A DNA stretch of 64,000 bases from positions 44,688,631 to 44,752,630 of the forward strand of contig CM023539.1 in the NCBI GenBank assembly GCA_013350335.1, in the 5' to 3' direction. The position numbers were made by a program, and so were the translations under genes. Of this stretch, positions 1-17,626 are shown in pieces (within the stretch, counting starts at the first letter, position 1; every line of letters begins with the position of its first letter). The notes under the pieces are model-generated. The model worked only from the letters and a program-made list of their open reading frames with translations. It made no database searches and was not told the DNA's origin. This DNA is from Chimonanthus salicifolius. Lineage: Eukaryota > Streptophyta > Magnoliopsida > Laurales > Calycanthaceae.

Positions 1-922
1 GAGATAATGAGCTTATCTGTGCTCCTTGGTTAGACCCTAAGACTTTGAAAAGATTGAAGAATAAATACTGTACATGCTTGGAGAAATCACAATGAATGAA
101 AAGCTGTTTAATTGATTCAACATCATGAAGGCATACTTAGCATTTGTTGTGAAGTGATTCTAGTTATGGAGATAATCTGTCAAGTCCTCTAGAACTTTGA
201 AAGTGTCATTTTGAAAGCCACAAAGAAGAACTGAACAAGAAGTTGAAGATGCCCATTCCATAATAATTTTGTGCCAATGAAGACCAAAGTTCATCCTTTG
301 AGGAATCGATTCCGAGAAATTTCAGGCGACCATATAAGCTTTTTGAAAGTCTGACTGTAAAACTAACCTTGGTTGTCTAGAAGAATGTCTAGAATCAATA
401 CACTCATTATCTATCAAAATAGAATTGAATCTCTCTCTTATCAACAGTCTCACCATGACAGTTGGAAATAAGAGGGGGTATGATCATCTTCAATTGGCTA
501 CTAAGGACTTCAGAGAGACTTTCATACATTTTGCCAATCAAATTGATTGAACAAAAGGCCTTCACATTTCAGATGGTATATTTCTTCGGATAAGTTCTAA
601 AAGAAGATCCCATTGATCCAGAAATCAACCTTGCTTTGAAAAAAACATAATGTCGTCCTTTAGAATGCCAAAGAACCTTTGATAGAAGAATATACAATAA
701 AGCCTTTATAATCTATTACTCTATAAAGGTAAAACCTATCTAAAATAAATCGGTAGCCGGTCCCGACCTTGGGCCCATACAAAATGTAATAAATCTACTC
801 AAGACATTCCGAATAAAAAGTGTATTGTCTTAACCATTTTGTAAAGTAATATTACATACATTCAGAATACAAAATTATTGCAAAAGTGACTAAGGACCTC
901 ACAAACACTTTGGAAAATGACC
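1..922. other. Intergenic, no gene seen
   Basis: No exon-like reading frame or recognisable repeat was found. The sequence is AT-rich with many stops in all frames. It could be decayed transposon, but no termini were seen. Confidence 0.4.
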
Positions 923-1712
923 TTAGGACTATGAAGCACGGATACACCGAAGCCATTCGAGTAGCTGTGTCGGGTACGTTTCCGACACGGATACATCAGC
1001 AGACATGGAGGGATTCGGCAGGACACGACACGGGATACGGCAGGAGAAAAAAAATCCTGTCGCCATTTTGATTTCGATTTCGAAGGAACCCATTCGAAAC
1101 TTTAAGCTCTCTGCTCGTGCTTGCGACTCTTCTTTGTCTTCTTCTCCAGCTGCTAGGTATGCATTTCTTCTTCTTCTATTCTATTCTTCTTCCTGTTTTT
1201 CGTTTTTCTCTTCTTCTCTTCTTCTCTCCTTCGTCTTCCTCTGTTTTTCTTCTTCTTCTTCTTCTTCTTCTTCCTGTTTTTCTTCTTCTCTTCTTCTCTT
1301 CTTCGTCTCTTTTTCTTCTTCTGTTCTCGAAAACTTCTTTGAATCTTTAATGGAGGCCATTTCATTGAATTTGCATTAACTTTCTTTTTCTTCTTGTTAT
1401 TGTTTAAATCTGTTTAGTGGTTGAGGGCCTTCATTAAAGTAGGCCTTACGTATTTTGGCAATTAGTATTTAAAAGCCCCATCTCTCTCATAGGTGTGCTT
1501 ATTCTTGGAGTTTCTTTTAGTTTGAGCCTTAAATCCTCCCCCTGAGACGTTTCTTGCCAACAAATAAGGCAATTAAAGGGGGCATATATATAATTTTTTA
1601 ATTTGGCTTAACCTGTTGCACCCGTATCTAGTTTTTCAAAATTTGTTGTATCCCCGTATCGGATACGTGTCGTATCCAATACACATACCCGTATCGGTGC
1701 TTCTTAGCCCTA
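923..1712. mobile_element. Mutator-like MITE with 9-bp imperfect TSD
   Basis: The left end (from about 932) reads TGAAGCACGGATAC. The right end, reverse-complemented, reads GAAGCACCGATACGGG, so the termini are inverted repeats. Both ends continue into related CGGATACGTGTC-type motifs (about 965-1000 and 1655-1700). The flanks TTAGGACTA (923-931) and TTAGCCCTA (1704-1712) match at 7 of 9 bases, and 9 bp is the Mutator TSD length. The interior holds a long CTT/TTC-rich tract (about 1165-1335) and no transposase, so the element is non-autonomous. Family assignment rests on TSD length and terminal structure only. Confidence 0.6.
1165..1335. repeat. CTT/TTC-rich polypyrimidine tract
   Basis: About 170 bp of imperfect CTT/TTCTTC repeats inside the MITE. 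It opens long serine/leucine-rich frames on + and lysine/arginine-rich frames on -, which are composition artefacts, not genes. Confidence 0.85.
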
Positions 1713-2322
1713 GGATGATTTGTTTTCGGATTTGGCCGAAGTGGTAGGGTTTCTCGTTGGTCTTGAGGGTTGCAGATAGAGAAGATCTAATGGCGGTAGT
1801 ATGGCTTTCTGGAAGAAATGGCTGATGGGGTAGAAAGATAAGAAGGATAAAAATGATCTCAGCCGAAATGACTTTTTAGGATGGGTGGGAGTTGAAGGAG
1901 TTTTTTTTAAAGGAATATTGAACGTTAATTTGCTAGACCCTCTAATTATATAATCTCTCTAATGTAATATATGTACCATGGTCCCAGTCATATTCATTAT
2001 AGAGGTTTTACTGTAGCAATTGTTGGGACTCATAGAGCAAATAATGCTTCTTCCTTGGTAAACACCACCTTGAGATCATATGCAATGCCTTTCCATTGAA
2101 GTCTGTCCATTGTTGGAATTTTGGATCCTACATTTGATTTTGGGATTCTGAACAAAGCTGATGATTCATTTCTCTGTGTATATATCATTACCATTGCTGC
2201 CTGTCTACATCATTATTTGGACTGAAATAAGACATCCAGTCGAATAGATATGAAAGTTATTACTATCCGTTGCAGGGCTAGACCTTTTTATTTTGGCTAT
2301 TCTAACTATTCGAGGAAGTTGA
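1713..2322. other. Intergenic, nothing recognised
   Basis: No coding frame or repeat termini were recognised between the MITE and the LTR-like sequence. Confidence 0.35.
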
Positions 2323-3250
2323 TGTAGGGTAGGGTCGGAGATAAAGCCTGGCTAGCCCTTCACCTTCGAAAATAAGAAGTCTTCGAAACAACGGCTTAGA
2401 AATTCTGCAGAACCCCGAGATACGCTGGATTCAAAGACCAAAATTGTCTCAGAAGATCCTCAAACTAGTTTCGACGTAGAAATGCTCCTAAATCGCTCAC
2501 CCGGATTGACAGGCAATGTCGGAAGCGAACCAAAACCTCCCAATGCTCACCGGATTAGGAGATGAGGTCGAAATTCCTTTTAAGGAAAATTGGCAGTACA
2601 ATTCTCCAAAGAAAGTAGGGAATCCTAGAAGCAATTATTGAGTTCTTGAAATTTTTTATTGGAGATTAAAAACACTCTCCAAAGGATGGAGGAATTTCGT
2701 AGGACTCCTTCAATTCAGATCTTCAATGCTCAAGGCAACTAGAAGATCAAATCCAAACTCAAACTAGAACACAACTTGAACTAGAAGAGAGGAGCTTTCG
2801 CACAAAGCTACTAAGCTCGATTTATTGCTTGAACTCTTGGATGCTTGTACAATGGCCTTTGACCTCTATTTATACACAAACCAGCCTAGATAAAATTACA
2901 AAATTAGACATTCTCATTGCCATTGATGCACCTACTTATTTACAAAGAAATTTCAACTATACAAAATAGCCCTTGCCCAAAATACATTCGAAATACATAA
3001 AAAGCATGTTGCCTCCTTCGCAAAGGCGGTGACCAATTTCCATGTTTCTCGTCATCTCTTGGCACCTGTCCACTAAATCGGTCATAACTCGGGCTATGTA
3101 ATTCGAATTTTTGCAAACTTGGGCTTGTTGGAATAGGTCATTAAATAAGCTTTCTAGAAAACCTAAGACCCGCTTCCCTAAACTTAGGCCCCATTATCTT
3201 TGTCATACCCAATTTTGACCCATCATTTATCTGATTTCTCATAAACGACT
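2323..3250 (-). mobile_element. LTR of a Gypsy-type retrotransposon, probably solo (right boundary uncertain)
   Basis: Read on the minus strand this has the layout of an LTR: a U3-like part, a TATA box (TATAAATAGAGG, near 2865-2876), then about 50 bp downstream an AATAAA signal (near 2815-2825), and a U5-like tail. It ends at 2323, where the plus strand begins TGTAGGGTAGGG. No gag-pol was found on either side, so it is either a solo LTR or a heavily truncated copy. I could not find the matching TSD, and the outer end is approximate. Sequence near 3141-3326 may be internal element sequence. Confidence 0.45.
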
Positions 3251-3694
3251 TGACTTCCAGTAATTGATGATGCTGCCAGTTTGGAACCGTAAGGGTTTGA
3301 GACATAGGTACCAAATAGGTAGTCATTCCTTGAAAAACAATTTGTCAATCTAGTTATGATTCCAACCCTTTATAGATTATGATAAATGGCTTTTGCTGAT
3401 GACGATGACAAATACGATAATGACTACAAAGACAATTTCCAATAACTGCCATAGGACTCAAATTTTGAACTGATTTTTAGAAGTTCAATTAAATGGTGTG
3501 TACTTGAGGAAACCGAAAAATGAATATTTTTGTACTTGAGAATGGGAATCCTTTGCATTCATGGTAGTTGGCCCTTGTTTCATGTGCAGACACCACCTAT
3601 CTTTATGAATGCTCTTATTGAGAGAACTGAGAGATGATTTCCTGCTCAATCAGGTGATACCTATATCTGACTTCTTATGGTTTTGGTCCTATGT
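3251..3694. other. Intergenic or degraded upstream part of the next gene
   Basis: A possible acceptor (CATGTGCAG) lies near 3580-3590, followed by an exon-like stretch to about 3650, but every frame is closed. I cannot tell whether an upstream exon of the next gene has decayed here. Confidence 0.3.
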
Positions 3695-4134
3695 AGAATG
3701 TTGTTGCTTCTCTCGCTGCTGATGAAAATGTCTGGAATGCTGTGATGAAGAATGAGAAGGTTTTGGAATTTTATGGGTCACAAGAGGCCTGTAAGCAGCA
3801 ATTAGCCATTCATTTTGACTTGAATATCATTTACTTTCTCTATTCACCAGCTGTGTATTTACATTTGGCGCCATGTGCATTTTCAGCTAGCAGTTCAGAA
3901 CCATCTGGAAATGTGTTTAGTCAGTTGTTGGACACTGTCAAGCTGCGTGTCATGAAGATGGTAAGCAATTTATCGGGTTCCTTTCATAATTTCTTTGCAA
4001 GTTCTGCAGAAGAAAGCAGTTCCGCAGATGCCAAGAAAGGCTATAATGGCTTTTTCGACAAAGCCACTACTGGTGCTTCATTCTTTGCACTGGGAGTCCT
4101 TGCAATTTTGGTGGTTCTGCTGAAGAGGAAGTAG
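3695..4134 (+). pseudogene. 3' exons of an unidentified gene with C-terminal membrane anchor (partial)
   Basis: Two exon-like blocks join well. The first (about 3695-3790) encodes VVASLAADENVWNAVMKNEK and continues to a GT donor in GAGGCCTGTAAG. The second begins after TTTTCAG at about 3888. It encodes a serine-rich stretch, then a segment with QLLDTVKLRVMKMVSNLSG, and ends with the hydrophobic stretch ASFFALGVLAILVVLL and KRK before TAG at 4132-4134. The last 20 residues look like a single C-terminal membrane anchor with a basic tail. I recall small uncharacterised plant proteins of this general form but cannot name the family. No 5' exons were found upstream, where an LTR has inserted, so this is likely a truncated copy. 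An intact gene with very distant exons is possible. Confidence 0.5.
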
Positions 4135-5950
4135 AAAATTTCAAACCTCATATTCAGAAGCCTACAAAATTTGTTGACATAACTGTAGTAATCGACCATC
4201 TTCTAGAATTACTAGTTCCAGTGAGTGTTTTTTAATTAGCGACACTTGAATGTTTCTATGATTATCACATGATACCAGTGCTGGTTTTCCTATATTTCAT
4301 AATTCACATGCATTGATGCTGGTGAGCTTTTGTGGAGCATGCATAGACCGTAGAGCTAGTTGTCCGAAGTCTGAACACACGCAGATGCAAGTGCATCAGA
4401 TCTGACCCAAAACCCAGGCAAAGATGGGTGTATAAGACTAGCACTATGAATGTTGCCAAATGACCCCCATGACTAACAGAAACCTGTTCCATCATGATTT
4501 CGGAGTACAATAAACCAATATTTGGATTCTGGTTTTTGTATTAAAGATCAGTATCCGAACTCATCGAAGAAGAATGTCTGGTTTAGGTTTTAGGACATGA
4601 AGAGGTCTTAAATATCCATGGCCTTCCCTCTTACTGGTCATCCTATGTATTGAATGGTTTTTGAACATAATTTCCCATTTGGTAGTGTGTGTAATCCATT
4701 GGAATGCATCCCCAGAGAATCTTCTCGTTATTTTCAACTGGGCTTCATATAATTGTAAAGTGGTTATGACATGCATCCTAATCTTGAACTTTTCATTTTT
4801 AAATTTGATGGGTGTAAATATCCACCTATTTTTTTCCATGCACCCGTCCAAATCAACTGATTTAATTTTTTTGAATTAAAAAATATTAAAATAACAGTAA
4901 AGCACATATTTTAAAAAAAATTCTGGAAACATAAAATAAAATATCGGCTGATATTATGACCAAATATCGGTCTGGAACGAACTCACTGTTAATTTTTTGA
5001 AAAAAATGACCGATATTTTTGCTTATATAGCTGATATTATGAGTGTACAGTTGGCTGGTATGTATAGGGTATACATCCATTTTAAAACCTATGATTTTTT
5101 ATGTTCTATATCTACGGTGGGATATAGATTACAATCTTCTCAACATCCTATTCATATATCTACGGTGGGATGGCCAGTGTCTTTGTAGAAAATAGCTTAC
5201 TTTAATCTTCCAATCGTTAGTTAAAAACGAAATAGGCAAGGAAATCAACCTAGGATATTGTTCTCCAGTCTGAGATTCTCGACTTTTCAATTTAGATTCT
5301 TTTAAAAGTATTACCCATCTAACTGGTCTTTGAAGGGTAGTTGATATGTAGCAACTCGTCTTTGCCGAGTAAGCTATGTTCTGGCTTTTTATTTTCATTA
5401 CAATATAACCATTAACTTTATAAGCCTAGTAAGGGCCATTTCTAATTTCATTTATTTTTCAAGGAATTGCAAGAGGGCCATTGATTAAATTAAGACTTTC
5501 TCGAATTGGGCCAAGTTAGCCTCCACTGCCCCCCTGTGCGATTTGGTCCTGCACAGTTGAACTATACCTATTATTTTTTTTTTTTTTGTCAAATCTAAAC
5601 CCATTCGTATTATATATTTTATTTGGGTCAATAACCGGAATTGTGACATATATTTATAAATAGAGGTGGATGAAGATTTGGGTTAATTGTTTTCCTATAT
5701 AACCAGAAAATGTGGATACAAAGTCATGGGCGATGGTTATCTTCCTTCCATTTTTTGTCTCCGTCTGTACATTAATTGTAGACATGGGCAATGCTGAAAT
5801 TCTACAAGTGAAGGCCATAGAGAAGACAAGACTACCAGTCGTAGTAATAGTAAGGAAAAGATTCAGAGATTTAGTAGGTGGGTAGCAGACAATATCCTTA
5901 TGTAGAGATTAAAAACTAAATTAGATTCTAATAATTTTGGTCTTCCAAAG
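4135..5950. other. Intergenic AT-rich sequence
   Basis: No gene was seen. It contains ATATCGGCTGATATT-type motifs (about 4940-5040), related to the element at 28-29 kb, and a short repeat of ATATCTACGGTGGGAT (about 5108 and 5156). Reading frames here lack homology to anything I recognise. Confidence 0.4.
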
Positions 5951-6562
5951 CACTTTCACGGGCAATTAGTTTTGTTTGGACTCCTGCTTTGGAGAAAATC
6001 TTAACTCAGGACAATCTTCGTAGAAGAGGAAGGATCATGTCATGGTTAGTGCTTGCTTGCTTTTTCTTCATGCTTCTGAAGAGGTGAACCATCTTCTCCT
6101 GCATTGCCCTTTCTCATCGGAAGTTTGGTATACTATGTTTGATAAGTTTGGGGTTGCGTGGGTAATGCCTTCGTCAGTTGCTGAGTTGTCATTTGTTTGG
6201 GACATAGTTTCTGTCTCGACTAAATGCTCTTCATTGACACCTATATTTTTTTGCAATTATTTGGAGCCTTTGGTGGGAGCAGAATAACAGGTTGTTCTGT
6301 GATTCGTGTGAAACCAGTGTGACTGTTGGAAGACGTGGTCCCGCTAAGTGTGTTTCTTGGGCTGCTTCGTTGCATGAATTCAGAAACATTTCTATGTCTG
6401 ACATTTTGCGTTCCTGACGACAATGTGTTGATCTTGCTTGAGGCCTCGCGGTTTATTTTCCTGTAACGACTATTTGTTGTTTTATTTAGATTTCCTCTTT
6501 TGTATTTGCACATCTGGTGCCTCATTTTATATTATTATATAAACCATTTCAAAAAGAAAAAA
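5950..6562 (+). mobile_element. LINE fragment: reverse-transcriptase zinc-binding (zf-RVT) region and 3' tail
   Basis: The + strand encodes the C-terminal zf-RVT region of a plant non-LTR retrotransposon. It reads FVWTPALEKILTQDNLRRRG, then after a frame change SEEVNHLLLHCPFSSEVWY. This is the usual pattern of 'L.T.DNL.RRG' followed by 'E..HLLLHCPFS..VW'. The frame change lies at a tandem TCATG-TCATG duplication near 6035-6044. Downstream the sequence is non-coding and ends in an AT-rich and A-rich tail (about 6520-6562), as expected for a LINE 3' end. The reverse transcriptase core is absent, so this is a 5'-truncated dead copy. Confidence 0.8.
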
Positions 6563-7590
6563 AATTAGAGTCCATTAAATAGTTAGAATGGTCTTTGCTT
6601 TTTTCATCAGGGTATCTTCATGGCAACTTTAACCATTGATACTGCAAGAGGTTTAATAGGACATGGGATATGTACTTCAGGACACATTTGATGAAGGTGA
6701 ATCATGGGGTCTCTTTTGATTGGACCAAAGAAGGGGAGAAGTTTGCTTTTCCATCAACTTTATTTGTTAGGCAATAGAGAAGTGAGTGGAATTTGCACTT
6801 TAGAAAAAAGTAGTCATTAGAATTTTTTAATCAATTCAAAATTTCCAATTACATCCAATAATACGTGAGTTGAAATGTTCATTACTTCAAGCTATATTTG
6901 AATTCACACAGGATAAAGTTGTGTATAGAATGGTATGGATCAATCATCACGTAGGCTCTATAATTAAATTCCCCATACTTTCTATTTCATGGATACTCCA
7001 CTTACTGCTATAATGAGTAGGATTTACAGCTTTTATACCAACTCAAGGGTGAAAATGAGTTGGGTAGACATTGGCCAAAGACAAGTTTCTATCTAGAGAG
7101 TACATTGCAGTGAGTCACCATCATTGTCAAAAATCATTTTTAGAGTTGAGTTCTAATTATCACTAAAAATTATCATAATTATAAAAGTCATACTTAGGGT
7201 TTGAGTTTCATTTAAGTAGAATTCATATTTAGGATTTTAGATGTGGCGAGATGTTCTTCATTACCAATGGTCTTCTAAAACTCACAATAGTCTTAACTTT
7301 TGGTGGAAACAGGATGGAATTCCAATCATTAAATGCCTGAAGTGGATGACTAGATGGATGGTCAGCTTGTTCTGTTTATTCGTGGCCCACCAAATGAATT
7401 ACTGGTTATGATATTTCTGCAAGGGAAAATTGATGACCTGGTCTATTTGATAATAATCGCGATTGTAAGAATATTCATTGGGTTAGAACTGAAAAGGCCT
7501 GATGTCTTGTGCCACAAAGGTGGGCTTGGTGTCACGCCCAGTATCATTTTCTTGGGTCATTGTAAAAAATCTCTTGATCAAAAATATTTG
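6563..7590. other. Intergenic, nothing recognised
   Basis: AT-rich sequence with no recognisable exon, repeat terminus or promoter. A 149-codon open frame starts at 7354 but shows no family resemblance. Confidence 0.35.
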
Positions 7591-7597
7591 TTATCAC

Positions 7598-7758
7598 TTC
7601 GTCTGAGTCCAAATCCTCCGCCTTCCACCAGCGATCCCGATACCACACCACCGTGGAGTTCTTCTTTTCCACTGGCGATCTTGATTCAAACACTCAATGC
7701 TCAGATTCTTGGCTACCGAGTACATCCTTCAAAATTGAACTATTACAATCCTTTCAGG
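7598..7758 (+). pseudogene. Possible orphan exon fragment
   Basis: One frame reads as codon-like sequence (SSESKSSAFHQRSRYHTTVE, then FFFSTGDLDSNTQCSDSW) and ends at a CAG|GTCACG donor-like site at about 7758. GC content is higher than in the flanks. There is no clear acceptor or partner exon, and I do not recognise the protein. It could be captured gene sequence in a transposon or chance. Confidence 0.25.
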
Positions 7759-8304
7759 TCACGCCTTTCTCATTTTATCTTCCATTTTATTATAATAATT
7801 TAAAAGGTAAAAATATACAATTTGAATATTATCAATTTATCAAGATAAAAAGAAGAGTAAATAGAAGGATCGTCTGATATTAGTAAAAGTATTCCGTCCA
7901 AATCAATTCTCAAATGAGACCATTTACTAATCGAGATGAAACTCTTAACTCGTAGTGCAAATATGTAATGGTTTAGAAAATTAATGATATTCATTTTAGA
8001 TAAGGATAGTAATATTTGCACCATGAGTTATAATTATGATGCATCAAACTTAAAAGGAAATTTCAATTTTACCCTTACTTTTAAAAAGAGGAAAAGAGAG
8101 GGATGAGGGAAGAAAGGACAAAATTAGAATTCCTTTAAGTTTAGTACACCATGAAAAAAACTCATGGTGCAAAAATCACTGCCCTAAGATAATGATGCAG
8201 TGATAATTTTGTTTTTTAATTTGATTAAGTTCAGAGTGATTATGTCTCTACATTGAGTTCAAAAAACCTAGAAAACTCAGAACTCAATTTGAAATTAATT
8301 GAGT
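7759..8304. other. Intergenic AT-rich sequence
   Basis: No coding or repeat structure was recognised. Confidence 0.35.
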
Positions 8305-8689
8305 GATGCAATTAGGGCTGCAACTCGAGTCGGGTGGGTCGGGATTCCTTAAAATCCAACCCGACCCGAGTTGATATATATGGAACCCGACCCGACCGAC
8401 CCGAATTCTCAACCCAACTTCAGAACCCGATCCGACCCGAATTCTAACCCGAATTCTGACCGACCTGCATTTTGAACCCATTTTAGCCTAATTTTAGCCG
8501 GGTCGGGTCGGGTCAGATTAACTTGTAAAATCCTCAACCCGATCCGCTCTTAATTTCATGCGGGTTTTTATCTCCTCAACCCGACCTGACCCGCTGAACC
8601 AAAATTCTTAACCCGATCAGCATGATTTTTCGGATCGGATCACGCGGGTTGAGCCAAAACCTGACCCGAGTTGCAGCCCTAGATGCAAT
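8305..8689. mobile_element. hAT-type MITE, perfect 8-bp TSD (copy 1)
   Basis: The element spans 8313-8681 (369 bp). Terminal inverted repeats begin TAGGGCTGCAACTCG at both ends. It is flanked by perfect direct repeats GATGCAAT at 8305-8312 and 8682-8689, and an 8-bp TSD with TAGGG-type ends is diagnostic of hAT. The interior consists of many short CGGGT/ACCCG repeats on both strands, so it can fold extensively. There is no transposase. Related copies lie at 20052-20417 and 30060-30394. Confidence 0.88.
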
Positions 8690-10989
8690 AATTTTTAATA
8701 TTTATTTAAGAATCAATAAAATTTATTAATTTTAAATTTAAAAATATAATCAAATTGAGTGTATTCCAGTTGACTCTTATCATTTTTTTAAATTAAATTT
8801 CCAAACACCATTATATGGCTCAATGACCTCACGATGTTCATTAAGGTAAAAGTATTTCCATCCGCGTCAGAAGGTGGGCCTCCAATGATAAATAAACTTG
8901 TGCTTATACTCAAATCTATCAAATGAATACGACAGGACAGGAGTCTCTTACCAATTAAACGCAAGTACTTACTTATCAGTAAATGATACCTGAAAGTGAT
9001 TTTTCAATGATCTCCACAAATTGAGGTAAGAATGTGATACCTGAAAGCATTATTTTAATGGTTATTAAGGGCTAACTTTTATTAATACGAAAGTGGAGCC
9101 CATCAAAAGGGTAATTCTAGGTTTAGAAAGAAATTCTTGATTCGCACTTTTATTGGTTGATGGCTTGTTAAAAAATCAACATTACGTTGTCTATAATATA
9201 GAGAAGATTTTGACAATGAAATTTGAATATACGATGCCCCGAACATAAGTCTAATGGTTCTCTATTCCATGTTTTTTTTGTTAGGATGGAATACTGTTCT
9301 CTAATGTTATTGGAGGTTTAAAAAAATTAATTATTCAAATTGAAATTACACATGAACTTATAAGTGGTTGAACTTTAATTTGAAACTTAATTTTTGAACT
9401 TGATTTTTGTGATTAAAATCATTAAGTATCTTTTGAAGTCACTAAGACATGACTTTGTCATCTTATATTTTGTTTCGGGTTGATATTTGTTCTATTTATA
9501 ATTTATAATTTATTTTAATTCAATTGTCTGTTTCTAATGCATTTTAAATTAATGTTTAAAAAAATAACTTAATCAAATGTACATATATATGGCTAAATAG
9601 CCTGAAAAGGCCGAGACCACCGGTTACCTAAACTAGTCAAAATAAGTTAGCTTGAGCCCAACCCAGTTAGATATTAAATATATTCAAACCCATCATTTAT
9701 AATTAAATTAAGCGAGTTTTGAACCAAACTTGAGCCCATGAAGTGCCCTTCTTACAAGTTATTGTGAAGTCCTTCGACATTTCACCAATAAACAAATATT
9801 CAGCATCTTATAAAATATTCTGAGGAAACTAAATTATAAATCTAATTTATTGTTTAATTCTCTATCTACTTAAGAAACGAGTTATTATTGAAACATACTT
9901 CTTAAAAATTATTAGTTATCATTTGCAAGATATTCGTTGACCTTTGGCATGATCTTGAAACCCATATCAAAATGATTGGATTGATAAATTGCATTTTTTC
10001 AAACTGATCTTCAAAGTCTGTTCATACATACGTGTACACGTCAACATTGACTGGGAAAATAAGTGTTTTAATTATACCTTGTTTCCCAAAATTGTATTTT
10101 CCTTTGTGAATTGGGTCATAGTTAATTTCTCTTTGGCATATTAAGACTAATTTAGAAATTGTTTCTATATTAATTGTATGCATACATGTACCTTAATGAG
10201 AGTATATATATATATATATATATAAATCAAAGGAAAATTGGCCTCACATGATTGTGATCTTTACCCCATTTTCATTTGTAATCGATCAAAACTGTCGATC
10301 AGTTAGATCATCTGATCAAGAACAGAGGTGATCAAGGCAGGGCCTACAAGCAAAGATCGCCTCTAAACTCGCGAGATCCATTTGGAGCAAAATCAAACAT
10401 TAAATACCGATCCTGGCCGTCGAAACTTTCTGAGAAAGGGATCCTAAGCAGGCACACTGGAAGAGAAATTAGACAAATAAAATTATCTATTCAAATTCTT
10501 TTGCTGAAGTCTAAGCTTTTTACTCCCTCAAGGCAAGAAGGACTGGCCTTGACGTGTAAGCTCAATCCACCAATATTAGAAGACTATTTCTTGATCCTAA
10601 CTCACCTAAAATCATGTTGCAGACAGTGAAATATCAAGAAAAAAGTGGACTTTTCTTTTCCAACAATTTCATGGATTCTTCATATCCAAATTCTTGTAAT
10701 TTCAACTTATATATTACATAGCAATCCTGTCATTAAAACCTCCTTGTGTGTTCTAATGCTCTTAATGGAATCAGATTACCCAGAAAGGTAATAGAATAAT
10801 GAAAAATGGAGCTTGCTTATCTTGCACACACATTTCTTGTCTACCCAAACACTTCCTTGTCCAGATGGCTTACTCTTGAGAAATCCTGTCAAGCATTCCA
10901 TATTCGTACTGCAACTATTTAGCTTGCACTCAACGCATCAACTTGAGAACATCCACTTCTGTGATAGGAAGAAAAAGGAGTAGTCGCTT
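8690..10989. other. Intergenic region upstream of the beta-glucosidase gene
   Basis: AT-rich, with no gene. A (TA)n microsatellite lies at about 10202-10224. The stretch 9595-9750 is rich in GAGCCCAACCC-type motifs and may be an old MITE relic, but no paired termini were found. 10250-10990 is less AT-rich and probably holds the distal promoter of the gene at 11098. Confidence 0.4.
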
Positions 10990-11027
10990 TTGTACCTTCA
11001 CCAAGACTCTAAGATAACCAACCCCTT

Positions 11028-11050
11028 TCTATATATCAATTGTATAAAGG
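11028..11050 (+). promoter_or_regulatory. Candidate TATA elements of the beta-glucosidase gene
   Basis: Two TATA-like motifs (CTATATAT near 11030 and GTATAAAGG near 11041) lie 50-70 bp before the ATG at 11098. This fits a short 5' UTR. Prediction from position only. Confidence 0.4.
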
Positions 11051-11097
11051 TATTAGACCTTTCTCTAAGTCCTTGTGAAACATTGGGACACACTTCC

Positions 11098-17439
<6,342 letters not shown>

Positions 17440-17447
<8 letters not shown>

Positions 17448-17626
17448 CTTTTTTTTTCTGAATTTACGTGTGGAAAATTACGGAATATCCAGCGTAAAAC
17501 TCCTATGGATGAGTCCACTACCTCTAGGGCACACCAAGGTGAGGTTATAGAGGCTCGAATCCACATCCTCTCACTTTCTGAAACAGGAGATAACCAATTG
17601 AGCTACACCTATGTAGGTAATTAAAT
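17440..17626 (-). mobile_element. tRNA-derived SINE, 8-bp TSD (copy 1)
   Basis: On the minus strand the element starts near 17618 with GTAGCTCAATTGGTTATC (box A-like). A box B-like GGATTCGAGCC follows, then a non-tRNA body, and it ends with ACACGTAAATT and an A-tail (T-run at 17449-17458 on +). AATTAAAT occurs on both sides (17440-17447 and 17619-17626), a good TSD. Same family as 22371-22527, 44042-44205 and 48089-48260. It sits just downstream of TPS-A. Confidence 0.8.

Noticed and set aside
1005..1379. Long Ser/Phe- and Lys/Arg-rich frames
   Set aside because: They are translations of the CTT-rich tract in both directions, not genes.
17449..17618. tRNA gene
   Set aside because: The box A/B motifs have a long non-tRNA body and an A-tail, and no cloverleaf or discrete 3' end, so this is a SINE head.
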